From Prevotella sp. UBA5387 (GTDB lineage: Bacteria; Bacteroidota; Bacteroidia; Bacteroidales; Bacteroidaceae): a DNA stretch of 49,016 nt. Position numbers and translations under genes: made by a program. The stretch is taken from the NCBI GenBank assembly GCA_002407775.1, contig DHOP01000073.1:1-49016 (forward strand). Reading direction: 5' to 3'. Under the pieces are notes generated by a model that ran no database searches, had not been told where the DNA came from, and saw nothing but the letters and a program-made list of their open reading frames with translations. Below, in pieces: positions 18,706 through 27,159 of this stretch. Every line of letters begins with the position of its first letter. The stretch's first letter is position 1.

Positions 18706-18731
18706 TTTTTTTTTTTGTTTTTTTTGTTTTT
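18706..18731 (+). repeat. Interrupted homopolymeric T tract (T11-G-T8-G-T5)
   Basis: Twenty-six bases with only two G interruptions. The tract overlaps the -33 region and part of the spacer of the VTC-cassette promoter, so slippage could change promoter geometry. Confidence 0.85.
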
Positions 18732-18755
18732 ATAGTGTTTATTTGCCTATCTTTG
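18723..18755 (+). promoter_or_regulatory. Promoter of the VTC-DUF4956-DUF2490-DUF4353 cassette
   Basis: TTTG at 18723-18726, a 21-nt spacer and TATCTTTG at 18748-18755. The -33 box is embedded in the T tract. Start near 18761 gives a leader of about 22 nt. Confidence 0.6.
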
Positions 18756-18782
18756 TAACATTCGTTTTATAGATGTTACAAC

Positions 18783-19568
18783 ATGCCCGAAATCCTCTCC
18801 ATTTTTGATTCGATTACTCTTAATGAGTTAGACGATGTCTCTTTGCTGAATCGGACGGACACTAAGTTTGTTACCCATGTGTCTAAGATGCATAGCCTAC
18901 TTCAATTGGCCGTGGAGGATTATCGTGTGCTGGAGGTAGATGGCGGGCGAATTTCCCCTTATCACACACTCTATTTCGATACCCCCGACAAGGCAATGTA
19001 TTGCAAACATGAGGCCGGACACACTAATCGGCAAAAGGTTAGGGTGCGCTCTTACATCAAATCGGGACTGAGTTTCCTTGAGGTGAAAACCAAGGATAAC
19101 CATGGACGCACTTGCAAGGAGCGTATGCCCATAAAGGATTTTGACCCCATGGACACGGCTCGTGATATCATGCTTAGAAGTCAGGACGATGAGTTTAAGT
19201 TGTATGATGACTTCTTGGAGACGCACCTTTGGTATGACCCGAATACTTTGGGTGAGCATTTGACCAACCGGTTCAATAGAATTACATTGGTCAATCGGGA
19301 GAAGACCGAGCGAGTGACCATAGACTTCGGGCTGCAATTTAATAATATTCTTACCGGGAAATGTCTTGCGATGGACAAAGTGGCTATTATTGAACTCAAA
19401 CGAGACGGTTTCCAGCCAAGCGCCATCATGGGCATGCTCAATACACTTCGGATTAAACCGATGGGCTTTAGCAAGTATGTTTTAGGCTCGGCCTTGACCA
19501 ATGAGTATTTGCGTTGCAATCGTATCAAACCCAATCTTAGAAGAATCTCCCAGCTTTCCTCATATTAA
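18783..19568 (+). CDS. VTC-domain protein (triphosphate tunnel metalloenzyme fold)
   Basis: A 261-residue cytoplasmic protein with a VTC domain, the tunnel fold that makes polyphosphate in the yeast Vtc4 complex. Charged tunnel-lining motifs are visible: NRTDTKFV (Lys28), KVRVRSY (~85-91), FLEVKTK with an ExK (Glu100, Lys102), KER (~112-114) and AIIELKRDG near the C-terminus. No SPX domain or membrane anchor is present. The next gene, a DUF4956 membrane protein 23 bp away, is a recurrent neighbour of bacterial VTC proteins, often with CotH-like kinases. Bacterial VTC proteins are poorly characterised; polyphosphate synthesis is possible but unproven. Confidence 0.88.
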   Translation: MPEILSIFDSITLNELDDVSLLNRTDTKFVTHVSKMHSLLQLAVEDYRVLEVDGGRISPYHTLYFDTPDKAMYCKHEAGHTNRQKVRVRSYIKSGLSFLEVKTKDNHGRTCKERMPIKDFDPMDTARDIMLRSQDDEFKLYDDFLETHLWYDPNTLGEHLTNRFNRITLVNREKTERVTIDFGLQFNNILTGKCLAMDKVAIIELKRDGFQPSAIMGMLNTLRIKPMGFSKYVLGSALTNEYLRCNRIKPNLRRISQLSSY

Positions 19569-19591
19569 AAACTAATTAACAATTACTATCA

Positions 19592-20263
19592 GTGGACAAT
19601 TTTCTAAACTTTACCCTATCTCCTTACTTCCCGTTGATGATATTTCGGTTTGTGATCCTCATGGTGACGACATGGCTCATCGTAGACCGACTATATTTCA
19701 AACGGAGCAAACGGCGTGACTTTTATTTTTCGTTCATGCTCATGAGCGTGGCCATTTTCTTCCTGGTATACTTCATGATATTTGTGCTTGAAGACCTCAA
19801 GGCTAAGACTAGTATTGGTATTGGGATTGGACTCTTCGGAATATTCTCTATCATGCGTTATCGCACAGATGCCATGCCGGTGCGAGAGATGACCTATATG
19901 TTTCTCATCATCGCCCTTTCGGTGGTCAATGCCATTGCTAATTCGGTGAGCATTGTCGAACTTTTGGCCACCAATGCACTGATGTTTGGCTCTATCTGGT
20001 TGTGGGAGATCCGTCTCAAGCAACCGCCATCAAAGTTGGTTCAATATGACCGAATTGAGCTCATTGTGCCGGAGCGTCGAGAGGAACTCATGGCCGACCT
20101 AACTCAGAGATTGGGTTTACGTATATTGGATGTAGAGATTGGTAGTGTCGATTTTTTGCGCGATATGGCCATGCTCAAGGTGTTTTACGAGTCAGATCAT
20201 GGCAACTTGAGTGTTAACGATATGCTAAAGCTAGAAAAAGATGATTTGCAGGCTTTCAACTAA
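19592..20263 (+). CDS. DUF4956-family integral membrane protein
   Basis: A 223-residue protein with about four to five transmembrane segments (~12-34, 44-66, 74-88, 100-118, 122-138) and a cytoplasmic C-terminal domain (~145-223). The family signature GLFGIFSIMRYRTDAMPVRE is present (~79-98). It begins with GTG at 19592, 23 bp after the VTC gene; no better ATG is available upstream. DUF4956 genes lie beside VTC-domain genes in many bacteria, suggesting that the membrane protein is a partner, perhaps a channel or anchor for the VTC enzyme product. Its biochemical function is unknown. Confidence 0.87.
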   Translation: MDNFLNFTLSPYFPLMIFRFVILMVTTWLIVDRLYFKRSKRRDFYFSFMLMSVAIFFLVYFMIFVLEDLKAKTSIGIGIGLFGIFSIMRYRTDAMPVREMTYMFLIIALSVVNAIANSVSIVELLATNALMFGSIWLWEIRLKQPPSKLVQYDRIELIVPERREELMADLTQRLGLRILDVEIGSVDFLRDMAMLKVFYESDHGNLSVNDMLKLEKDDLQAFN

Positions 20264-20279
20264 GCGTTCACAACAAATC

Positions 20280-21065
20280 ATGAATTCAATGTTGCATTTC
20301 CAGAACATGAAGTCTTGGCATGGGCCCCGAATAATCTTAACGTTGCTCATGCTATGTTTGTCTATGGTTTTTTATGCCCAAGACAATGACTTCGGACTAT
20401 GGTACTCCGTGGGTGTTGAGAAGAAAATAGACAAGAGATGGAGCGTTGATGTGGAGGGAGAATTCCGCACTCGTAACCACGCGAGGACCGCCGACCGATG
20501 GAGTGTCGGGGTGTCGGCAGACTATAAAATCAAGAAACGACTGAAAGGGTCGGCCGGATACGATTTTCTATGGGATAACGACGAAGAGAAAATAACACTC
20601 GAGGATGACGGCATGACTTATAAGAAATGGACTCCGAGCTGTTGGGGCGGGCGACATCGAGTGCATGCCGATCTGACGGGCAATGTCGATTGGAGTCGTT
20701 TGAATATATCTCTGAGAGAGCGTTGGCAATATACTTATCGTCCAGAAAAGATAGCTACACGCTTTGATTTCTCCGATGAGACGTGGGAAGACAATGCGGT
20801 GAGGGGCAAAGGCGATCACGTGTTGCGTAGCCGACTTCAAGTGGAATATGACATTCCTGCATCTAAATTCGAGCCATATGCTAGTGTGGAACTATTCCAT
20901 TCATGGAGTTTGGAGCAGGTGCGCTATATCTTTGGGGCTAATTGGAAGCTTGCCAAGCAGCATCAAGTAGGGCTCTATTATCGTCAGCAACCTATTAACA
21001 AGGATGCCGAGGAAGGCGAAAAGAGCCAACATGTCATTGGCCTTTCTTATCAATTCAAATTCTAA
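20280..21065 (+). CDS. DUF2490-family outer-membrane protein
   Basis: Secreted beta-barrel-like protein of the DUF2490 family; function unknown. After a signal sequence ending MVFYAQ, the mature part has alternating amphipathic strands (DFGLWYSVGVEKKI, WSVGVSADYKIKKRL, YDIPASKFEPYASVELFHSW) and ends in HVIGLSYQFKF, an outer-membrane-type C-terminus with terminal Phe. Start is ambiguous: the ATG at 20280 is 16 bp after the DUF4956 stop, while ATG 20307 (MKSWHGPRII) gives a cleaner signal peptide of 252 residues; an ATG at 20241 overlaps the preceding gene. Third gene of the cassette, it would place part of the system at the outer membrane. Confidence 0.85.
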   Translation: MNSMLHFQNMKSWHGPRIILTLLMLCLSMVFYAQDNDFGLWYSVGVEKKIDKRWSVDVEGEFRTRNHARTADRWSVGVSADYKIKKRLKGSAGYDFLWDNDEEKITLEDDGMTYKKWTPSCWGGRHRVHADLTGNVDWSRLNISLRERWQYTYRPEKIATRFDFSDETWEDNAVRGKGDHVLRSRLQVEYDIPASKFEPYASVELFHSWSLEQVRYIFGANWKLAKQHQVGLYYRQQPINKDAEEGEKSQHVIGLSYQFKF

Positions 21066-21069
21066 AGCC

Positions 21070-22266
21070 ATGAAATCTAAATTCATATATGGGTTAGTAC
21101 TTGCCATATCGATGTCGCTCACGTCATGTGTCAGCGATGATTCCAAGTTGGATGATTTGAAAGAAAGGTATGAATCTGTGTTGGCTGCAAATGTTAAGAG
21201 TATCGAGTGGGATAATTCTGATCTTTCAGAGAGTGAGACCATACCTGCCGGCAGCAATGACTATGTAGAGAATTCGGTCTTTAATTATACCGTACGTATT
21301 ACCTTCAGTGACGAGGGAACAGTGGTGACGGGCGATAAGAATGTGTTGCGTTCCATTACCGTAAATGACGGACGGGTAACCGTGCAGAGTGGTGCCAAAG
21401 GAATGGAATATGTGCTTTCGGGTAATACGACTAAGGGATTCTTCAAGATCTATAGCGACAACAAGTTCAAACTCACGCTTGATGGCGTTTCTATTGCTAA
21501 TCCCGAAGGCTCCGCCATCAACAACCAGGGTGGCAAGTCGGTGTATGTAGTGCTTGCCACCGGTAAGGTCAACAACCTAAGTGATGGTCCAATCTATAAT
21601 ACAATGAGTGGCGAAGACGAGAAAGGGGCATTCTTCAGTGAGGGTCAGCTCATCTTTAGCGGCAATGGAACACTCAATGTCAATGCCGTTGGAAAGAACG
21701 GTATCGTGTCTGACGATTATGTTTGTTTCAGACCCGGGAATAAGATTAATGTGACCTCGACGGCCGGTCATGGCGTAAAAGCTAACGATGGCATCTTCGT
21801 TCGCGGTGGTGTGCTAAACGTGAATGTATCAGCCAACGGTACCAAAGGTATCAACTCAGATGCCAATATTGTTGTGGAAGGTGGACGAACTACCGTCATC
21901 ACCTCGGGAGCAAGTCTTGTCGAGAACAACGATACCTCTAGTTGCGCGGCCGCAAAATGCGATAGTACATTTTCCCTGATTGCCGGAGTGATGAATCTGA
22001 AAAGCACTGGCGAGGGTGGCAAGGGCATTAACAGCTCTAATCATATAAATGTAAGTGGTGGTCAGCTCAATATTGTGACCTTTGGAAGCCAAGGGCTATC
22101 ATCGCCAAAAGGTTTGAAGGCTGATGGTAACATTTCTGTAAGTGGTGGGCGAATTTACATTTATAGTGCGAGTGCCGCTCCCATGGAAGCCCTCGGGCAG
22201 TTATTGGTGGCACCCAATTACCAATACTATAAGTCGGGCTCTAGATTGGTAGAGCTTGGCTATTAG
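21070..22266 (+). CDS. Lipoprotein with DUF4353-type carbohydrate-binding beta-helix
   Basis: A 398-residue lipoprotein; signal MKSKFIYGLVLAISMSLTSC fixes the start (Cys20), 4 bp after the preceding stop, so expression is tightly coupled. From ~60 on it has repeated Gly/Asn/Ser-rich turns typical of the DUF4353 'carbohydrate-binding domain' right-handed beta-helix: LTLDGVSIANPEGSAINNQG, GVKANDGIFVRGGVLNV, INSDANIVVEGGRTTVIT, INSSNHINVSGGQLNI. Such proteins often occur near CotH and VTC genes. Binding of sugar or a phosphorylated polymer is inference; no ligand residue can be named. Confidence 0.88.
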   Translation: MKSKFIYGLVLAISMSLTSCVSDDSKLDDLKERYESVLAANVKSIEWDNSDLSESETIPAGSNDYVENSVFNYTVRITFSDEGTVVTGDKNVLRSITVNDGRVTVQSGAKGMEYVLSGNTTKGFFKIYSDNKFKLTLDGVSIANPEGSAINNQGGKSVYVVLATGKVNNLSDGPIYNTMSGEDEKGAFFSEGQLIFSGNGTLNVNAVGKNGIVSDDYVCFRPGNKINVTSTAGHGVKANDGIFVRGGVLNVNVSANGTKGINSDANIVVEGGRTTVITSGASLVENNDTSSCAAAKCDSTFSLIAGVMNLKSTGEGGKGINSSNHINVSGGQLNIVTFGSQGLSSPKGLKADGNISVSGGRIYIYSASAAPMEALGQLLVAPNYQYYKSGSRLVELGY

Positions 22267-22406
22267 TGAAGTTGAAGATAAGGTTTAGTCTCCAGTTCCA
22301 TATGATTTGTGAAATGTTTCAGATGCGAAAGAGACGATTACCACAGTCATGATTCTTGTATGGGGGGTGCGTTAAGCCCCCATGAAGATAGATAAAACAA
22401 AACGAA

Positions 22407-22436
22407 AAGCAGCTCCTTCGTATGAGGGAGCTGCTT
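22407..22436. terminator. Bidirectional terminator between the VTC cassette and nhaD
   Basis: A perfect 10-bp stem (AAGCAGCTCC, 22407-22416, with 22427-22436) and a 10-nt loop. The plus side is followed by GTTTATTTA and the minus side by TTCGTTTTGTTTT, so it can stop both convergent transcripts. A second hairpin, ATGGGGG/CCCCCAT, lies at 22360-22383. Confidence 0.78.
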
Positions 22437-22442
22437 GTTTAT

Positions 22443-23804
22443 TTATAAGGGAGTAGTAACGACGAAGTTGCGGATGATCCAATAACAGAGTATACCCATC
22501 AGATAGCCTACCAAGGCAATCCAACTTACGTGCTTCATATACCATCCGAAAGTGATCTTTTCCAAGCCCATAACCACCACTCCGGCAGCTGAACCGATGA
22601 TAAGAATAGAGCCGCCGACACCTGCACAGTAGGCCAATAGCTGCCAGAAGATTCCATCTACGGCCATGTCGCCCGTGGGAGCAATGGGGTACATGCCCAT
22701 ACAACCAGCAACGAGTGGCACGTTGTCGATAATACTGGAGAGTAATCCGATGATGCCTGTCACAGCATAGTGGTTGCCGTTGAATGCTACATTGAGTCCT
22801 TTACCAAGTGCGGTCAGCACTCCCACTTCCTCCAAACAGGCTACCGCCATAAGGATGCCAAGGAAGAAAAGGATGGTCGACATGTCGATATTGTGTAGTA
22901 GACTCGTTACTCTTTTCTTTGTTCCCCCAATCTCATTGGTTTTATGTAGATGACGATAGAAAATCTCGGTCGTAATCCAAAGCACGCTTAATACTAGCAG
23001 AATGCCAACAAAAGGCGGCAGATTGGTTATAGCCTTGAACACAGGAACGGTGATTAGACCGCCTACACCGATAATAAAGACTGCCTTACGCTGGCGGCTT
23101 GAAAAGTCGAACAGTTCATAATCGCTTCGTAGAGTCATCTCCTCGTCGCTTTCGAGGTTGCCATGAAGAGAGTATTGAAGAATAAATATAGGCACGACTA
23201 TCGATACAACGGAGGGGATAAACATCTCAGAAATGACACCTAAAGCTGTAATTACACCCTTATTCCAAAGCATGATAGTTGTCACGTCACCAATGGGAGA
23301 GAATGCACCACCAGAGTTTGCAGCGATGATAATAAGAGAAGCAAATATGAGGCGGTCCTTATGATCATGTACCAATTTGCGTAGTATCATAATCATCACG
23401 ATGGCCGTAGTGAGGTTGTCAAGAATTGATGACAAGAAGAAGGTCATGATAGCAATACGCCACAGGAGCGACCGCTTGGTTTTGGTCTTCAGCGCTGACC
23501 GAACCCAGTTGAAGCCGCCATTCTGGTCTACAATCTCCACAATGGTCATGGCACCCATCAAGAAGAACAGAGTGGTGCTTGTACTACCGAGATGTCGCTC
23601 GATAACTGCACTCACCTGATCAATGAGCTCCTGTCCAGAGAATCCAGGAATGTAACTCTCCGGTGAAATCATAAACAACGACCAGCAGATTACAAGCATC
23701 ATTAATGAAATGGCTGCCTTGTTCACTTTAGTGGCACTCTCAATGGCTATAAACAGATAGCCTACGCAAAACGCAATAATAATAGCAATAGTTAAAGAAG
23801 ACAT
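22443..23804 (-). CDS. nhaD: NhaD-type Na+/H+ antiporter
   Basis: Inner-membrane sodium/proton antiporter of the NhaD group in the ion transporter superfamily, with roughly 12-13 hydrophobic segments over 453 residues. Recognisable features are the STTLFFLMGAMTIVEIVDQNGGF stretch (~78-100), ILDNLTTAIVMIMILRKL (~122-140), ANSGGAFSPIGDVTTIMLW (~160-178) and VPLVAGCMGMYPIAPTGDMA near the C-terminus. These Asp/Asn/Thr-rich discontinuous helices are diagnostic. The ATG lies about 67 bp from a -7 box, and the upstream region carries two inverted repeats. Expected role: sodium and alkaline-pH tolerance. Confidence 0.92.
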   Translation of the reverse strand: MSSLTIAIIIAFCVGYLFIAIESATKVNKAAISLMMLVICWSLFMISPESYIPGFSGQELIDQVSAVIERHLGSTSTTLFFLMGAMTIVEIVDQNGGFNWVRSALKTKTKRSLLWRIAIMTFFLSSILDNLTTAIVMIMILRKLVHDHKDRLIFASLIIIAANSGGAFSPIGDVTTIMLWNKGVITALGVISEMFIPSVVSIVVPIFILQYSLHGNLESDEEMTLRSDYELFDFSSRQRKAVFIIGVGGLITVPVFKAITNLPPFVGILLVLSVLWITTEIFYRHLHKTNEIGGTKKRVTSLLHNIDMSTILFFLGILMAVACLEEVGVLTALGKGLNVAFNGNHYAVTGIIGLLSSIIDNVPLVAGCMGMYPIAPTGDMAVDGIFWQLLAYCAGVGGSILIIGSAAGVVVMGLEKITFGWYMKHVSWIALVGYLMGILCYWIIRNFVVTTPL

Positions 23805-23838
23805 TTATTTTTTGATTAGTGGATGATTAGATGTAATA

Positions 23839-23852
23839 GCGAATGCATTCGC
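23839..23852. promoter_or_regulatory. 14-bp perfect palindrome in the nhaD leader
   Basis: GCGAATGCATTCGC is its own reverse complement. It sits between the putative nhaD -7 box and the nhaD ATG, where a repressor or RNA structure could act. Its role is unproven. Confidence 0.5.
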
Positions 23853-23854
23853 CG

Positions 23855-23884
23855 TTTGGTTAAAACATAGCAAAGTTAACCAAA
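23855..23884. promoter_or_regulatory. 9-bp inverted repeat overlapping the nhaD -7 box
   Basis: TTTGGTTAA (23855-23863) and TTAACCAAA (23876-23884) are perfect inverted repeats separated by 12 nt. The right arm overlaps the minus-strand -7 box TAACTTTG (23871-23878). The centre-to-centre distance of about two helical turns suits a dimeric regulator. Confidence 0.5.
23871..23878 (-). promoter_or_regulatory. Putative -7 box for nhaD
   Basis: Minus strand reads TAACTTTG, matching TAnnTTTG, 67 bp from the nhaD start. The -33 element is unclear. Confidence 0.45.
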
Positions 23885-23921
23885 ATCTCAAAACAGAGGG
23901 CTAATAAATCAAATAATTATG

Positions 23922-23950
23922 TTGGTGAAATCCAAAATGCTTTATTTTTG
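23922..23950 (+). promoter_or_regulatory. Promoter of rhaB
   Basis: TTG at 23922-23924, an 18-nt spacer and TATTTTTG at 23943-23950. Start near 23957 gives a leader of about 44 nt. Confidence 0.6.
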
Positions 23951-24000
23951 CACTATACAACTAATAATTAAAACAAAGAACCATACTAGCTATTTTATAA

Positions 24001-25476
24001 ATGAAGAATTCTCATTTCTTCGCTGTTGACCTTGGAGCCACCAGCGGCAGGACCATAATCGGCACACTAAATAATGGTAGCATAGCGTTAGAGGAACTGA
24101 CGCGATTCAACAATAACCTTATTCATGCCACTGGGCATGTGTATTGGGACATTTTTGCCCTGTACCAAGAAATCATTCGTGGATTGAAACTGGCTAATGA
24201 CCGCAATATCGAGCTGTCAAGCATTGGCATTGACACTTGGGGATGTGATTTTGTGTGTGTTGGTAAGGATGGACAACTTTTGCGTAATCCACTGGCTTAT
24301 CGCGATCCCCATACTGAACATGCCATGGACCACTACTTTGCCGAATCAATGCCCAAGCAAAAAGTCTACGACAAGACGGGCATACAGTTCATGAATTTCA
24401 ACTCGCTGTTTCAGTTGGATCAGATGCGTCGGGATGGCAACGTTGCTTTTGCCAATGCCGATAAAATTCTCTTTATGCCAGATGCACTGAGCTACATGTT
24501 AACAGGCAAAGCCATTTGCGAATACACTGTTGCCTCAACTTCACAGATTCTTAATCCCGCTACAGGTGACCTTGATATCGAACTCGTAGAGAGTCTTGGT
24601 CTAAAGCGCGACCAATTTGGACAAATGACAGCCCCTTCTACGCAGATTGGGACACTACGTGAGGAGGTAAAACAACTCACAGGACTTGGTGACGTGCCGG
24701 TGATAGCCGTGGCAGGACATGACACGGCAAGTGCCGTGGCTGCAGTGCCAGCTTCAGACGAGAAGTTCGCCTATCTGAGTTCAGGTACATGGAGTCTCAT
24801 GGGCATTGAAACAAAGGTGGCCATTATCAACGAGAAGAGCTACGAGCTCAACTTCACCAATGAGGGTGGTATTGAGGGAACAACACGTTTTCTGAAGAAC
24901 ATCTGTGGCTTGTGGCTTTATGAGCGTTGTCGTCAGGAGTGGCCTGAAACAAGTGAAATGAGCCATACTGAGCTACAAAGATCTGCACTTGACGTGGAAT
25001 CTTTCCGCAGTATCATCAATCCTGACGATCCTGCATTTGCTAATCCGAAGTCAATGACGGAGGCAATCCGCCAATATTGTGAACGCACCGGACAACCAGT
25101 GCCACAGAGTCATGGTGAATATCTACGTTGCATCTTTGAATCTCTTGCCCTGCGCTATAGGCAGATCTTCACATGGCTGAAGGAGTTTGCTTCGTTTGAT
25201 ATCAAAGCGCTCCATGTCATTGGAGGTGGTTCAATGAATGCTATGCTCAACCAGTTCACTGCAAATAGTTGTGGTGTTGAGGTTCTTGCAGGCCCCCAGG
25301 AAGCTACAGCAATTGGCAATGTCATGTTGCAGGCAAAGGCGGGTGGCCATGTTGCCGATGTGTGGGATATGCGTGCCATCATAGCAGACTCGGTTGAACT
25401 TCGTCACTTTATGCCACAAGATAGTGCGATGTGGGATGCTGGCTATGAGAAATATTGCAAAGTAACTGCAAACTAA
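24001..25476 (+). CDS. rhaB: Rhamnulokinase
   Basis: FGGY-family sugar kinase that phosphorylates L-rhamnulose to L-rhamnulose-1-phosphate with ATP in the cytoplasm. At 491 residues it matches RhaB. The N-terminal phosphate-1 motif is DLGATSGRTI (residues 10-19), the substrate-site stretch is IGIDTWGCDF (~76-85), the AVAGHDTASAVAAVP segment is typical for rhamnulokinases, and the C-terminal ATPase lobe has LHVIGGGSMNAMLNQFTA. With rhaA, rhaT and rhaD nearby the substrate assignment is secure. It leads the plus-strand rhamnose genes. Confidence 0.95.
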   Translation: MKNSHFFAVDLGATSGRTIIGTLNNGSIALEELTRFNNNLIHATGHVYWDIFALYQEIIRGLKLANDRNIELSSIGIDTWGCDFVCVGKDGQLLRNPLAYRDPHTEHAMDHYFAESMPKQKVYDKTGIQFMNFNSLFQLDQMRRDGNVAFANADKILFMPDALSYMLTGKAICEYTVASTSQILNPATGDLDIELVESLGLKRDQFGQMTAPSTQIGTLREEVKQLTGLGDVPVIAVAGHDTASAVAAVPASDEKFAYLSSGTWSLMGIETKVAIINEKSYELNFTNEGGIEGTTRFLKNICGLWLYERCRQEWPETSEMSHTELQRSALDVESFRSIINPDDPAFANPKSMTEAIRQYCERTGQPVPQSHGEYLRCIFESLALRYRQIFTWLKEFASFDIKALHVIGGGSMNAMLNQFTANSCGVEVLAGPQEATAIGNVMLQAKAGGHVADVWDMRAIIADSVELRHFMPQDSAMWDAGYEKYCKVTAN

Positions 25477-25692
25477 GGCTTCAATCATGTTGTCGCAGAC
25501 TTGCCAAGGATTTCTTTAGGCTATAAAGTACATTAGGTGGAAATTGATTTTTCCATAATTTAATATAGAAAACTAACTATAAATATAAACCATAGCTTGA
25601 ACATCTTTACTGTTCCTTGCGGATAATCTTATTAAATGGTGAGTTCGGCTAGCAATAGTAATGGATGAAAAGAGCTAAAAAACTATTTGAAC

Positions 25693-26946
25693 ATGAAATC
25701 AGAATTTATTGAAAAGAATTATGCTCTTGCCAAGGAACGCTATGCAGAGCTGGGCGTTGACACTGATGCTGCGTTGAAGACACTTGAGAAAACGCCTATT
25801 TCACTGCATTGCTGGCAAACGGACGACGTGGTGGGATTTGAGCGTGGCGAGGCTGCTTCTGGTGGCATCATGACAACGGGTAACTTCCCTGGACGTGCAC
25901 GCAACATCGCTGAGGTGCGCGAAGATATCGAGAAAGTTAACTCACTGCTCGCTGGTACCTTCCGTCTCAATCTACATGAAACTTATGGCGATTTTGGCGA
26001 TAAGCTTGTAGATCGCGACCAGGTGGACCCAAAGCATTTTGAAAGCTGGATGCAATGGGCTAAGGAACAGAATATGAAGCTCGACTTCAATTCAACTTCT
26101 TTCTCACACCCTAAGAGTGGCAGCCTATCGTTGTCTAACCCAGATAAAGCCATCCGTGACTTCTGGATCGAGCATACCAAGCGTTGCCGTCGTGTGGCTG
26201 ACGCAATGGGTGAGTATCAGGAAGACCCATGTATCATGAATATCTGGGTGCATGATGGTTCTAAAGATTATACTGTTGATAAGTATCGCTATCGTAAGAT
26301 CTTCAAAGAGTCTCTCGATGAGATTCTCACAGAGGAGTTGCCAAACATGAAGACCTGCCTGGAAGCCAAGCTATTTGGTATTGGTCTTGAGGCTTATACT
26401 GTGGGATCACACGACTTTGTAGCTGGTTATTGTGCCAAGAACAACTTGATGTATACCTTGGATACCGGTCATTATGAGCCTACTGAGAACGTGAGCGATG
26501 CTGTATCTTCATTGTTGCTTTTCGTTCCTGAGCTGATGCTTCATGTGTCTAGGCCTATGCATTGGGATTCAGATCACGTGACATTGTTCGATGACAACAC
26601 TCGTAATCTCTTCTCAGAGTTGGTTCGTGCTGACGCTCTCAACCGCGCACATATTGGACTTGACTATTTCGATGCTTCTATTGACCGCATTGGTGCTTAC
26701 ATCATCGGCGTGAGGGCTACACAGAAGAGTCTGCTTCAGGCTTTCCTTGAGCCACTAGACCAATTGCGTAGCTATGAGGATGAGGGTAAGCTGTTCCAGC
26801 GTCTCGCTCTTCTTGAGGAGGCAAAGACTATGCCTATGGGTGCTGTCTACGACTATTACAACCTCACTCATAACGTGCCGGTTGCTGAAGATTTTATCGC
26901 TGACATCGAAAAATACGAGCAAATGGTAACTTTCAAACGCAAGTAA
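25693..26946 (+). CDS. rhaA: L-rhamnose isomerase
   Basis: Metal-dependent isomerase converting L-rhamnose to L-rhamnulose. At 417 residues it matches the RhaA family. Conserved stretches: TPISLHCWQTDDVVGFE (~36-52), NLHETYGDFGDKL, NSTSFSHPKSG, NIWVHDGSKDYTVD, the metal-site TLDTGHYEPTENVSD, and RPMHWDSDHVTLFDD. The ATG at 25693 is chosen; a TTG two codons upstream is not needed. It is 216 bp after rhaB, and an unusual repeat element lies downstream. Confidence 0.96.
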   Translation: MKSEFIEKNYALAKERYAELGVDTDAALKTLEKTPISLHCWQTDDVVGFERGEAASGGIMTTGNFPGRARNIAEVREDIEKVNSLLAGTFRLNLHETYGDFGDKLVDRDQVDPKHFESWMQWAKEQNMKLDFNSTSFSHPKSGSLSLSNPDKAIRDFWIEHTKRCRRVADAMGEYQEDPCIMNIWVHDGSKDYTVDKYRYRKIFKESLDEILTEELPNMKTCLEAKLFGIGLEAYTVGSHDFVAGYCAKNNLMYTLDTGHYEPTENVSDAVSSLLLFVPELMLHVSRPMHWDSDHVTLFDDNTRNLFSELVRADALNRAHIGLDYFDASIDRIGAYIIGVRATQKSLLQAFLEPLDQLRSYEDEGKLFQRLALLEEAKTMPMGAVYDYYNLTHNVPVAEDFIADIEKYEQMVTFKRK

Positions 26947-26956
26947 TTTACCTTAG

Positions 26957-27159
26957 GACTGTTAATTCTGTACTTCCCCGATTGTGATTCGGCATAATTG
27001 ATAGTGTGACTTCATTTAGATAATGTTGTAATTCAAATTAGTTCACGCTGTGATTCAAATTGAATTACGCCATGAATCAAATTGAATCACAGCGTGAATC
27101 AAATTGAATCACGACCCCGTTTCTTGCTTATGGCAGTCGGGGAGGGTACAGAAGACAGT
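26957..27159. mobile_element. Candidate MITE-like element with imperfect terminal inverted repeats
   Basis: The left end (26958-26984) and the right end (27134-27159) are inverted copies with about 22 matching positions: ACTGT, TTCTGTAC, TCCCCGA and TG blocks in the same order. TTAG occurs at 26953-26956 and again at 27160-27163, one base from the left end and flush with the right, compatible with a 4-bp target duplication. The interior carries four tandem 22-bp repeats (27028-27115) and no coding capacity. It lies between rhaA and rhaT. A large RNA hairpin or regulatory array is an alternative reading. Confidence 0.5.
27028..27115 (+). repeat. Four tandem 22-bp repeats with palindromic cores
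   Basis: Units start at 27028, 27050, 27072 and 27094 with an exact 22-bp period. All share ATTCAAATT or the variant AATCAAATT; units 2-4 contain an interrupted palindrome of the form TGATTCAA-A-TTGAATCA with one or two mismatches. A period of two helical turns would place every site on the same DNA face. Confidence 0.9.

Larger units (their letters stand above)
18432..18782. other. 351-bp intergenic region between hutI and the VTC cassette
   Basis: No gene found. It contains the hut terminator (18507-18534), a second imperfect hairpin (AAAGTG 18657-18662 with CACTTT 18673-18678), an interrupted poly-T tract (18706-18731) and a promoter (18723-18755). Confidence 0.6.

Noticed and set aside
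27028..27115. CRISPR-like array
   Set aside because: The 22-bp units abut directly with no spacers, and no cas gene is nearby; this is a tandem repeat.
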